From Bacteroidales bacterium (lineage in GTDB: Bacteria > Bacteroidota > Bacteroidia > Bacteroidales > F082): a stretch of 14,599 nt of DNA. This document shows positions 1 to 6,708 of this stretch, one piece after another; within the stretch, counting starts at the first letter, position 1, and each line of letters opens with the position of its first letter. The position numbers and the translations under genes were made by a program. A model generated the notes under the pieces. The model was not told the origin of the DNA. It made no database searches and worked only from the letters and a program-made list of their open reading frames with translations. The DNA is taken from NCBI GenBank assembly GCA_029933565.1, contig JAOZNY010000054.1, positions 1 to 14,599 on the forward strand, given 5' to 3'.

Positions 1-938
1 CAGTAACCCTCGACAGCCAGTTGGAGAATTTGATAAACCAGATTGTCGCCAGTCTTGCCCAAAACGACAAATCGAAAATAGCGGTAATGGATTTTGTAAA
101 CATGAACGGGGAAATTACCAAACTGGGAAGATATATGTCAGAGGAACTAACCACCCGTTTATACTTGACAGGAAAGTTTGAAGTTATTGAAAGGAAACTG
201 CTTGACAAAATAATTGAGGAACAAAAAATTTCGATGAGCGGAATGATAGACGAGAGTTCGGCAGTGGAACTGGGAAGAGTGCTCGGTGTAGATGCCATTG
301 CCTCAGGAACGATTACCGATTTGGGCACAAGCGTAAAAGTAAATGCCCGCCTTATTTCGGCCGAGTCGGGCAAGTTGTTTTCGGTGGCATCGGTAGAAAT
401 CCCCAAAAACGATAAAGTAAAAGTACTGCTTTCGCAAAGCATAGCAACAACTGCTATTGCAGGCGCAGCAACATCAGGCTCCGGTGCAGCAGCAAAAACT
501 GCAAAACCTGCTGCTGTGAAAAATCCTGTTGTGACAAGCGGAAGTTTTAAATACGAACTATTGGGAATACAAACAAATAATGGAATAATTATATGTAAAA
601 TTAAACTAAGCAATCCTGGAGAAATTGATGCTGAATTTAGGCTTTTTGGTTATACACGTGAGAATTCCATTATTTACGATGATTTAGGAAACGAGTATTA
701 TTTAAAGGCGAGTAGTGGGATTAAATATGCAAATAAATTGTGTGATAAATGGACTAATGAGTGCATCAAAACAATAATTGCAGGAACGTCAATAAACATA
801 GAACTTTATTTTGAGAATGAAGGGATTAGGCCAAAAAATGCATCAAAAATCACTTTATTGCAATTAATTGGTCAGGAGGGGTGGGATGGTGCTGAAATTA
901 AAGTACAATTCCGCAACATCCCATTAAAAAAAGAATAA
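1..938 (+). CDS. FlgO/CsgG-like domain protein, 5' end cut by window edge
   Basis: This gene is partial. The reading frame is open to the left edge (first whole codon at base 3, reading V-T-L-D-S-Q-L), so the TTG at 21 is not a real start. The visible part aligns with residues from about 124 to the end of the next gene's product. It has a FlgO/CsgG-like core (KIAVMDF, then SEELTTRL, FEVIERKLLDKI, LGVDAIASGTI and VNARLIS), a short Ala-rich linker, and a C-terminal beta-rich domain of about 130 residues ending in FRNIPLKK. Proteins with this core are usually exported lipoprotein-like or periplasmic factors linked to outer-membrane assembly; the exact role here is unknown. Because the neighbour has a signal peptide and haem domain in front of the same core, the missing N-terminus may carry them too (inference). 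Confident on the domain, not on the function. Confidence 0.8.
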   Translation, partial: VTLDSQLENLINQIVASLAQNDKSKIAVMDFVNMNGEITKLGRYMSEELTTRLYLTGKFEVIERKLLDKIIEEQKISMSGMIDESSAVELGRVLGVDAIASGTITDLGTSVKVNARLISAESGKLFSVASVEIPKNDKVKVLLSQSIATTAIAGAATSGSGAAAKTAKPAAVKNPVVTSGSFKYELLGIQTNNGIIICKIKLSNPGEIDAEFRLFGYTRENSIIYDDLGNEYYLKASSGIKYANKLCDKWTNECIKTIIAGTSINIELYFENEGIRPKNASKITLLQLIGQEGWDGAEIKVQFRNIPLKKE

Positions 939-994
939 GATACAATTACTTTGCAGGCTTGCTGACATTGTAGGCATAATGCGATAAAGAAATA

Positions 995-1032
995 GCCACT
1001 AATGCACGAATATTTATTAGTGGATTAGTGGC
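995..1032. repeat. Hairpin with two alternative 3' arms between the paralogues
   Basis: GCCACTAAT at 995-1003 is perfectly complementary to ATTAGTGGC at 1024-1032, a 9-bp stem. A second copy of ATTAGTGG lies at 1016-1023, so the left arm can instead form an 8-bp stem with a 12-nt loop. An A-rich run follows, but there is no T run, so this does not look like an intrinsic terminator for the plus strand. It sits 18 nt before the start of the second paralogue. It may be a short dispersed repeat or an mRNA structure; I cannot tell which. Confidence 0.6.
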
Positions 1033-1049
1033 CTCAAAAAAAAATTGAA

Positions 1050-2327
1050 ATGAAAAAAAAACTTAAGTTGCTTACCTTCCTGTTAACAGGATTAGTATTT
1101 ATAAATTCTTTAAGCGTTTTTGCCATAAACGTTCCGGCGGCAATAGAAATCCCCAACAATGTTCAGCAGATTATTAATAAATCATGTTACGACTGCCACA
1201 ACTCTGCATCCTCAAATAAAAAGGCAAAAAAGAAATTCGATTTCGATAAATTGAATTTTTTAAAAAAGCAACAGGCAATTGCTGAATGGGACAAGGTGGC
1301 CGATGTGGTTATTGCAGGCGAAATGCCCACAAAGAAGTTTAATAAAAAGCATCCCGACAAAAGGCTTACAATGACTGATAAACAAGTTCTTACAGATTGG
1401 ATTAAAACTTTAAGTGAAGTAACTATTATTAGTTTGTCAACTCAGTTGGATAAGCTTACCGATCAAATAATTAGTAGTCTGGACCAAAACCAAAAGAATA
1501 AGATTGCCATTATGGAATTTGTGGACATGCAGGGCAATGTGAGCAATTTGGGAAAATATATCTCAGAGGAACTTACTACCCGTTTGTACCGCACCGGAAA
1601 GTTTGAAGTTATCGAAAGGCAATTGCTCGACAAAATAATTCAGGAGCAAAAGATTTCGCTAAGCGGAATAGTTGATGAGAATTCAGCAGTAGAGTTGGGA
1701 AGGGTTCTGGGTGTTGATGCCATTGCCACGGGTACAATTGGCGATTTGGGGTCAAGTGTAAAAGTAAATGCCCGCCTTATTTCGGCTGAATTGGGTAAGT
1801 TGTTTTCGGTAGCATCGGTAGAAATCCCCAAAAACGACAAAGTAAAAGTACTGCTTTCGCAAATTGTGGCAAGTACTGCAACAACAACAGTTGCAGCATC
1901 AGGCACAAATGTTAAGGCTTCTGCTAGCCATACAGTAAAAAAGGAAGGCTATATTTTTGAATTGCTCGGAGCACGCCTTGAGGATAAAACAGCAATCTGC
2001 AAACTAAGAGTTACAAATACAACTGAAGAAGACAAAGAGTTTGAAGTTACACTTGGCTGGCAATACAAAACTATGATTTATACCGACGCCGGCGATGAGA
2101 GTGTTTTTAGAAGAATTAAGATTGGCAGCAAAATGAATAAAATTTATGGAACAAGTCAGTACGACTGTGTTAAGAAAAAAATATTCCCGGGCTCCTCAGA
2201 AGTATTGGAAATATATTTTGATGAAATTTCCCGCTCTGCTACCAAAATTAACATGCTTCAAATTTTATCTAAATATCGAAATGGTTTTCAAATTGAATTT
2301 CGCAATATCCCCTTAAAAAAGAATTGA
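1050..2327 (+). CDS. Exported haem-binding domain plus FlgO/CsgG-like domain protein
   Basis: This is a 425-aa protein. Residues 1-25 form a signal peptide (Lys-rich start, hydrophobic core, ending SVFA), so it should leave the cytoplasm. Residues 37-122 match the single-haem domain common in Bacteroidota: C46-x-x-C49-H50 for covalent haem, GEMP with Met92 as a candidate axial ligand, then a conserved HPDKRLT and a DWI end. Residues about 127-270 are a FlgO/CsgG-like domain (KIAIMEF, SEELTTRL, FEVIERQLLDKI, LGVDAIATGTI). After a Ser/Ala/Thr-rich linker comes a beta-rich C-terminal domain (about 299-425). The start ATG is followed by an AAA run and is the natural beginning of the signal peptide. 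It lies 111 nt after its paralogue and may be co-transcribed with it. The haem domain suggests redox or haem sensing joined to an envelope assembly factor, but the role is not established. Confidence 0.85.
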   Translation: MKKKLKLLTFLLTGLVFINSLSVFAINVPAAIEIPNNVQQIINKSCYDCHNSASSNKKAKKKFDFDKLNFLKKQQAIAEWDKVADVVIAGEMPTKKFNKKHPDKRLTMTDKQVLTDWIKTLSEVTIISLSTQLDKLTDQIISSLDQNQKNKIAIMEFVDMQGNVSNLGKYISEELTTRLYRTGKFEVIERQLLDKIIQEQKISLSGIVDENSAVELGRVLGVDAIATGTIGDLGSSVKVNARLISAELGKLFSVASVEIPKNDKVKVLLSQIVASTATTTVAASGTNVKASASHTVKKEGYIFELLGARLEDKTAICKLRVTNTTEEDKEFEVTLGWQYKTMIYTDAGDESVFRRIKIGSKMNKIYGTSQYDCVKKKIFPGSSEVLEIYFDEISRSATKINMLQILSKYRNGFQIEFRNIPLKKN

Positions 2328-2338
2328 AAATAACATCG

Positions 2339-2397
2339 AAAAAAATCATAAGCAATCAGTATCAAAAAAATAGATACCGATTGCTGGTTTTTTTTTT
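2339..2397. terminator. Intrinsic terminator, probably bidirectional, between convergent genes
   Basis: A 13-bp stem (2351-2363 with 2373-2385, one A/C mismatch) encloses a 9-nt A-rich loop and is followed by GG and ten Ts (2388-2397). It ends the plus-strand gene that stops at 2327. Read on the minus strand, the same stem is followed after 5 nt by seven Ts (the A run at 2339-2345), so it can also end the radical SAM gene that stops at 2409. Confidence 0.85.
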
Positions 2398-2408
2398 GAC
2401 CATTAATC

Positions 2409-3743
2409 TTAATTGGCACTAATCAGATATTTCAATATCTCCAGTGTTTGCAAGCAGAATCGTTCATCGGGCTCCCAAATTGATTGCGTTTTATTTTCGG
2501 TATTGATTACACATCCGCCTCCACATAATCCAATAGCCGGACAATCGTAGCATTTTTCGATATATAATGGAGAGCGCTTCATCCACTCAAGGTAAACAGG
2601 GTTTTCTTCAGGAATAAAGTTTTTGTAAATTGTAGTAACGAAGTGTTTTCTGTCGGCAATATGTTCGTGGCAGATGCCTACTTCCCCTTTAGGTGCAATA
2701 GCAATTTGTCGCCCTCCTTGTGCATTACAGTCGAAAATACATGGTTTTTTACGTTTGAATACTTGAATTCTACGGTTCATTCTGCTTTCGCTTATTTTGT
2801 GTTTGGAAAGTGTTTTATAAGCATCAACAATAAATTTAGCTGCATCTGCATCATAATTTTCAGGAATATTAATGATTCCATTATCCAGCAATGCATTAAA
2901 ACCAATGTTATTTATTTTCATATCATGAATAAAAAATTCCATCGACTCATCAAAATTCTCAATGGTTTCGGGGGTAAGTGTACATGCTATGTTAATGTTT
3001 AGCTCAGCATCTTTACATAATTTGTGTTTTTCAACAATCTGCTTAAAAGCCTCTTTTCCATTAGGGTACACTCTGTTTGAAGTAGCTTCTTTATTTCCGT
3101 CAATTGATATTGTTAGAGTTACATCATTCTTTTTTAGAAAAGATATAATTTTAGGAGAGAGTAAAACTCCATTGGTAACTACAATAATATGGGTGTTTAC
3201 AGGAAGTTCCTTTTTATCAACATAATCACGAATAGATTTAATGGCGAAGAATAGTATTTCTTTATTTAAAAAAGGCTCGCCTCCATAAAAGATAATAGTC
3301 TTTTTTTCATGAAACTTCTTGCTATCGCGTTTAGCCAGCCCTACAAAGAAATTCAAACCATCGATAAATGTTTCTTTGCTCATGGTTTCTTTTTTAAAAA
3401 AGTCGGGCAACGATTGTCTTTCAAAACAATACTTGCAAGCCAAATTACAATCGTTGGTTATGAAAAAATAAGCTGTGGAGATATATGGTTTTTGAATATA
3501 AGATCGGTATGAGTTTAGCAAGTCATCATCCTCCTTGCTCGATTCAATTAGGATCTGCTTTTCTATCAGTTGGTTAATTACTTTATTATCAAGGCTTGAA
3601 CTTAACTCTAAGTGTTTATATCCGTTATCGGGAAGTTTTATTTCAGATGAATTGAATACCATCCGCTCAAAATTAAGCGCATGAAACAATATTATTTTAT
3701 CATTTAATTTGAATGGATGACAGAAACGAGATAAACTTAACAT
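2409..3743 (-). CDS. Radical SAM/SPASM peptide maturase (third enzyme of the RiPP cluster)
   Basis: This is a 444-aa radical SAM enzyme. Its C99-x3-C103-x2-C106 motif binds the [4Fe-4S] cluster that cleaves S-adenosylmethionine, and GGEP at 154-157 is the SAM-binding loop. The C-terminal SPASM region has cysteines at 335, 339, 358, 398, 401, 407, 411 and 430, enough for two auxiliary iron-sulfur clusters. The first 65 or so residues look like a small winged-helix-type domain ending LIEKQILI, which could bind a leader peptide (inference). Enzymes of this build usually modify ribosomal peptides by crosslinks or thioethers. It is the last gene of the cluster, 74 nt after the precursor and beyond an intrinsic terminator, so its expression may depend on read-through or a promoter I did not find. 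The substrate is inferred from position. Confidence 0.88.
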   Translation of the reverse strand: MLSLSRFCHPFKLNDKIILFHALNFERMVFNSSEIKLPDNGYKHLELSSSLDNKVINQLIEKQILIESSKEDDDLLNSYRSYIQKPYISTAYFFITNDCNLACKYCFERQSLPDFFKKETMSKETFIDGLNFFVGLAKRDSKKFHEKKTIIFYGGEPFLNKEILFFAIKSIRDYVDKKELPVNTHIIVVTNGVLLSPKIISFLKKNDVTLTISIDGNKEATSNRVYPNGKEAFKQIVEKHKLCKDAELNINIACTLTPETIENFDESMEFFIHDMKINNIGFNALLDNGIINIPENYDADAAKFIVDAYKTLSKHKISESRMNRRIQVFKRKKPCIFDCNAQGGRQIAIAPKGEVGICHEHIADRKHFVTTIYKNFIPEENPVYLEWMKRSPLYIEKCYDCPAIGLCGGGCVINTENKTQSIWEPDERFCLQTLEILKYLISAN

Positions 3744-3767
3744 GCAATTGTTTTGATAATTTCAAAG

Positions 3768-3808
3768 AAAAAAACAATAAGGAGCATTAAAAAAACGCTC
3801 CTTATTGT
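3768..3808 (-). terminator. Intrinsic terminator directly after the precursor peptide gene
   Basis: CAATAAGGAGC at 3775-3785 is a perfect 11-bp match to GCTCCTTATTG at 3797-3807 (12 bp with the flanking A-T pair), with an 11-nt loop. Read on the minus strand, the stem is followed by seven Ts (A run at 3768-3774). It starts about 10 nt after the stop codon of the precursor gene and lies before the 444-aa enzyme gene. It would uncouple precursor and enzyme levels. Confidence 0.85.
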
Positions 3809-3817
3809 AGAATGCAA

Positions 3818-4021
3818 CTAGTTGCAAATAGCGCCCCAGTTGTTCCACCCAGCATCAGTCCATGCTTCCCAATCTCTGTTTGAGAATTCGGTAGATAGTG
3901 AACAGTCATTTGTATTAGCCTCTTTGTTGTCGTACAAATTGGTAATACTCGGACCATTGCCATCTAACACGATCGTCATGTTCGAGCCGAGTTTTTTTGA
4001 AAAAACATTAACTTTTTTCAT
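3818..4021 (-). CDS. Candidate RiPP precursor peptide, Trp-rich core
   Basis: This is a 67-aa peptide starting at the ATG at 4021. The frame also opens upstream at a TTG (4069), but that adds 16 hydrophobic residues of poor start context, while the ATG gives a Lys-Lys N-terminus typical of small leaders. Residues 1-44 would be the leader. The C-terminal part has F46-S-N48, W51, W54-T-D56, W59-N-N61 and W62, giving the spacing WxxWxxxxWxxW. Aromatic-x-Asn/Asp triplets are the target of cyclophane-forming (triceptide) radical SAM enzymes, which join the aromatic ring to the third residue's beta carbon. Cysteines are at 40 and 66. There is no Gly-Gly cleavage site. The gene lies between two radical SAM genes, 60 nt after one, with a terminator behind it. 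I do not recognise the peptide family; the precursor role is inferred from size, context and core. Confidence 0.78.
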   Translation of the reverse strand: MKKVNVFSKKLGSNMTIVLDGNGPSITNLYDNKEANTNDCSLSTEFSNRDWEAWTDAGWNNWGAICN

Positions 4022-4037
4022 AACATTAGATTTAAGT

Positions 4038-4069
4038 AAAACATATATTAAGACATTAGCAAACGCCAA
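4038..4069 (-). promoter_or_regulatory. Possible weak promoter for the precursor gene
   Basis: On the minus strand, TATGTTTT (4045 to 4038) differs from the Bacteroidota -7 consensus TAnnTTTG only in the last base, and a TTG (4069-4067) lies 21 nt upstream as a -33 element. The ATG at 4021 is 16 nt downstream. The match is imperfect, so this is a suggestion only. Confidence 0.3.
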
Positions 4070-4081
4070 TGTCGGACACTC

Positions 4082-5026
4082 CTATTCTATATTTGTAAAC
4101 GGTTTAAAAATCTTATCACCAAATAGTTCTCCTGTTTTTTTCCATGTACCCGGACAAGGATCTTTAAGTGCGCACTCTTGGCATGGACCAAACATTGTTC
4201 CGGTGTCACTCTCAATTCCAAGAAACAGTTTATCAAACTTTTGTTTGTCAGCGGGGACTCTTAATGCAGCAAGAACTTCTTTAGTTCTGTTATTTACAAA
4301 CCCCCAATAATAAGGGTCGAGGGTGCAAAGTGGTGTGGTAAATACTTTCACATTCCGCTTGCGCCCATTTCTTCGGTATTCAATTACCTTATCAAGAGCT
4401 GCTTCAAGATATGGTGTCGATTCTTCAAAAGAAACCGCTATCAGATCTTTGTTCTTTAGTGCAACGCCATTTATATCAATATTACAAATTAAGAAAGTTA
4501 CATCGTCAGGGAAAGTATCATAGACCCAGTCAATATAATCGGGTAAATCTTTGTAAGTATAATTGGTGATATTATATTTAAGTGAAGTTGTAATGCCAGC
4601 ATTGATAATGTTATGCAGGCCTTGTACTGATTTATTGAAACTATTTTTTAATTGTGTCAGGCGATCATGTTTGTGTGGTAAGTGACTATGAATGGCGGTG
4701 GTTATTTCCAGTTTTTCAATATCTACAATATCAGTAATTTTTTTTAAGTAACGCTGGCTGGCAAACTTGATTCCATTAGACAGTATTCCAATGGAAAGAT
4801 TTTTTGGAGCTATATATTCAAGAAATAATGGAAAATCTTTTTTTATAGTTGGCTCACCGCCAGAAAGTAAAACATGATTCACGTCTGCTTCTTTAACTAC
4901 TCTGTCCAGCGATAGTTTTAATTCATCAAGGCCAATATCAGGAATAGTATTTGCCCCTTCAGAACATGGGCAAAAAACACATTTCTCATTGCAGTCGAAA
5001 CTCATCGAAAAATAAGCAGTTCTCAT
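4082..5026 (-). CDS. Radical SAM enzyme with C-terminal cysteine cluster (second enzyme of the RiPP cluster)
   Basis: This is a 314-aa enzyme. C12-x3-C16-x2-C19 is the radical SAM cluster motif, followed at once by Pro-Cys21, and SGGEPT at 55-60 is the SAM-binding loop. A SHLPHKHDRLT stretch (114-124) followed by a F-x4-GL helix is common in several radical SAM subfamilies. Near the C-terminus, C234 and C282-x2-C285-x5-C291 could hold one auxiliary iron-sulfur cluster, which is smaller than a full SPASM set. It starts at base zero of the radical SAM barrel with no N-terminal recognition domain, so it would rely on a partner for peptide binding. It lies 2 nt after the 465-aa enzyme and 60 nt before the precursor. 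It resembles the smaller enzyme of two-maturase systems such as HxsC in layout, but I cannot assign it to that family. Confidence 0.85.
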   Translation of the reverse strand: MRTAYFSMSFDCNEKCVFCPCSEGANTIPDIGLDELKLSLDRVVKEADVNHVLLSGGEPTIKKDFPLFLEYIAPKNLSIGILSNGIKFASQRYLKKITDIVDIEKLEITTAIHSHLPHKHDRLTQLKNSFNKSVQGLHNIINAGITTSLKYNITNYTYKDLPDYIDWVYDTFPDDVTFLICNIDINGVALKNKDLIAVSFEESTPYLEAALDKVIEYRRNGRKRNVKVFTTPLCTLDPYYWGFVNNRTKEVLAALRVPADKQKFDKLFLGIESDTGTMFGPCQECALKDPCPGTWKKTGELFGDKIFKPFTNIE

Positions 5027-5028
5027 TT

Positions 5029-6426
5029 TTATACAATTTCAAGTTTATTCTTAGTAAGTACTTTTACCATTTCTGGTTCGTTCAGTATTAACTTAACGAG
5101 TTCGGGATAAAGTGTGCGATTGGAAACGCACTCTGCCGCATCAACACCTTTAACAACTCCTTTTTTATATTTAATGGCTGTGGTACAACCTCCTTTACAG
5201 AAAAACCACCAGGGGCAATCAGTACATAATTCAGATGTTTTTTCCGAAAAGAAATCTTTTTCTTTATGTGCTTTCTCAAGTAGAGTTATCAATTCTTTCC
5301 CATCGAAAATGCTCCCTACGGCTTCCTCTTTGTAGTCGGTAATGTCGCATGGGAAAATACGGCCATCCATATCAAAGGCAATCATTTTCTTTCCGCCCAT
5401 GCAACCCCTCGAAATACAAATATTGCTTTTGTTCCTATTAAGGATATTCTGCAGTTTGTCTAATACATTTAGTTCAATAATTGGATAGCCTCGTTTATTT
5501 AGTTCAATAAGTTTTTTAAGTAGGCGTAACTGGAAATCCTTTATCTCGCTATTGCTCAGGCATAAACCCTTGTCCTTCATTACCGGACTATCTTTAACAA
5601 TATTGAGTTTAAATCTGTCAACCTTTAACTCAACAGCAAAAAACTCAAGCATTTCTTCAAGATGAGGCAATGAGTTTTTTGTAAATACCGAAATTATACC
5701 ATGTCTTATTCCATATCCACCTTCCCTAAGGTTCATCATTCCTTGTATCATTTTATCGTAGGAAGGTTTTCCATTTGCAAGTCTTCTTTGTAGGTTATGA
5801 ATCTCTTCAAGCCCATCAATACTTACACCAATTCGGATATCTCTTTGATAAGCCTCCTTTGCTAATTTTTTAGTTATTAGCGAGGCATTACTTTCAATGG
5901 TTATAATCGAGGTAATCCCTTTTCCCTTAAGACGGTCTTGTATTCTGCATATTTTGTCCCAGGCAATAAGTGGTTCACCACCCCAAGGTTGAATATGAAT
6001 TTCCCGTTGATTTGTTTTGCCACAATAATCTGCTATATAATCAATTATTGAATCTAAGACCTTTGTGCTTATAGTTTTGGATTCTTTTTCAAGATGTCTG
6101 AAGCAGTAAGTGCATCTGAAATTACAAGCCTGTGTAAGGTCAATAATAAAAAACTTTGGCAATATCGATTCTTCCGATTGGCATTCATGGCTTCCCGGCA
6201 CTTTCATAAACCCACGCTGGATAAGTTTAAATTGTAAATCATCGGTGGGAATTTTGTTTTTTAACTGTTGATAATGCTCATGATCAATTAATATAGAACT
6301 CCCAAACTCCCTATTCAGGATTAAATGCCTTTTGTGGTTTGAAAATCCATGTCCACCAACAAATTCTATCTTATTGTCGTTATTTATGGAATAAGGCTTT
6401 AATATTTCTGTGGTCGGATTATGCAT
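5029..6426 (-). CDS. Radical SAM/SPASM peptide maturase (first enzyme of the RiPP cluster)
   Basis: This is a 465-aa enzyme. Residues 1-90 are a beta-rich N-terminal region ending in LQFKLIQRGFM, perhaps a substrate-docking domain. The radical SAM motif is C101-x3-C105-x2-C108 and the SAM loop is WGGEP at 148-152. SPASM cysteines are at 337, 342, 360, 401, 404, 410, 414 and 433, with CPWWFFCKGGC as the most recognisable part. This C-terminal pattern is usual in peptide maturases of the cyclophane-forming and thioether-forming groups. The start codon is 3 nt after the stop of the 92-aa gene, and the stop is 2 nt before the 314-aa gene, so the three are surely co-transcribed. Given the aromatic-x-Asn/Asp triplets in the nearby precursor, a cyclophane synthase is my best guess, but thioether or other C-C bond chemistry is also possible. 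Confidence 0.9.
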   Translation of the reverse strand: MHNPTTEILKPYSINNDNKIEFVGGHGFSNHKRHLILNREFGSSILIDHEHYQQLKNKIPTDDLQFKLIQRGFMKVPGSHECQSEESILPKFFIIDLTQACNFRCTYCFRHLEKESKTISTKVLDSIIDYIADYCGKTNQREIHIQPWGGEPLIAWDKICRIQDRLKGKGITSIITIESNASLITKKLAKEAYQRDIRIGVSIDGLEEIHNLQRRLANGKPSYDKMIQGMMNLREGGYGIRHGIISVFTKNSLPHLEEMLEFFAVELKVDRFKLNIVKDSPVMKDKGLCLSNSEIKDFQLRLLKKLIELNKRGYPIIELNVLDKLQNILNRNKSNICISRGCMGGKKMIAFDMDGRIFPCDITDYKEEAVGSIFDGKELITLLEKAHKEKDFFSEKTSELCTDCPWWFFCKGGCTTAIKYKKGVVKGVDAAECVSNRTLYPELVKLILNEPEMVKVLTKNKLEIV

Positions 6427-6429
6427 ACA

Positions 6430-6708
6430 TTATTCAATTATTCCGTTTTGTAATAGGCCATCTAATATCGTCTGAGGATTATTTCCATCAAAATTTTGCT
6501 TAATAAATTGCAATGCCAAATCAGGTTCTATCCCCTTTTTAAGTTCTTCTATTACTAATTCAGCATTACCTTTTATTGGTGGAGCAATTGTTATTTTGTT
6601 AAAAAGGTCATTTCTAAAAACTGTTTTATCTTTACTGATAATAAATTCTACGTAAGGGGATAGGTAAAACAACCCGATATTTTCCTTGGTAAAAGAATAA
6701 ACTTTCAT
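6430..6708 (-). CDS. Small protein, possible RiPP recognition element
   Basis: This is a 92-aa protein with no cysteines, no signal peptide and no membrane segment, so it is probably cytosolic. Residues 10-45 look like short beta strands (YVEFIISKD, TVFRNDLF), and the rest looks helical and ends LDGLLQNGIIE. This strand-then-winged-helix layout, including the closing L-x2-L-x2-G-I-I, is what PqqD-like leader-binding domains show. It is the first gene of the cluster and sits 3 nt before the 465-aa radical SAM gene, a usual place for a stand-alone recognition element. I see no strict family motif, so the call rests on fold impression and context. It could also be an unrelated small regulatory subunit. 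Confidence 0.6.
   Translation of the reverse strand: MKVYSFTKENIGLFYLSPYVEFIISKDKTVFRNDLFNKITIAPPIKGNAELVIEELKKGIEPDLALQFIKQNFDGNNPQTILDGLLQNGIIE

Noticed and set aside
995..1032. Intrinsic terminator between the two paralogues
   Set aside because: The hairpin is followed by an A run and not a T run on the plus strand, and no minus-strand gene needs it.
3822..4310. Plus-strand open frame of 162 codons over the precursor and the 314-aa enzyme
   Set aside because: It lies opposite two well-supported minus-strand genes, has no family features and no promoter, and reads as an antisense shadow.
4082..6708. Assignment of the first three cluster genes to the His-Xaa-Ser (HxsB/HxsC/HxsD) system
   Set aside because: Gene sizes and order are similar, but the precursor has no His-x-Ser repeats and the 92-aa protein does not look like HxsD.
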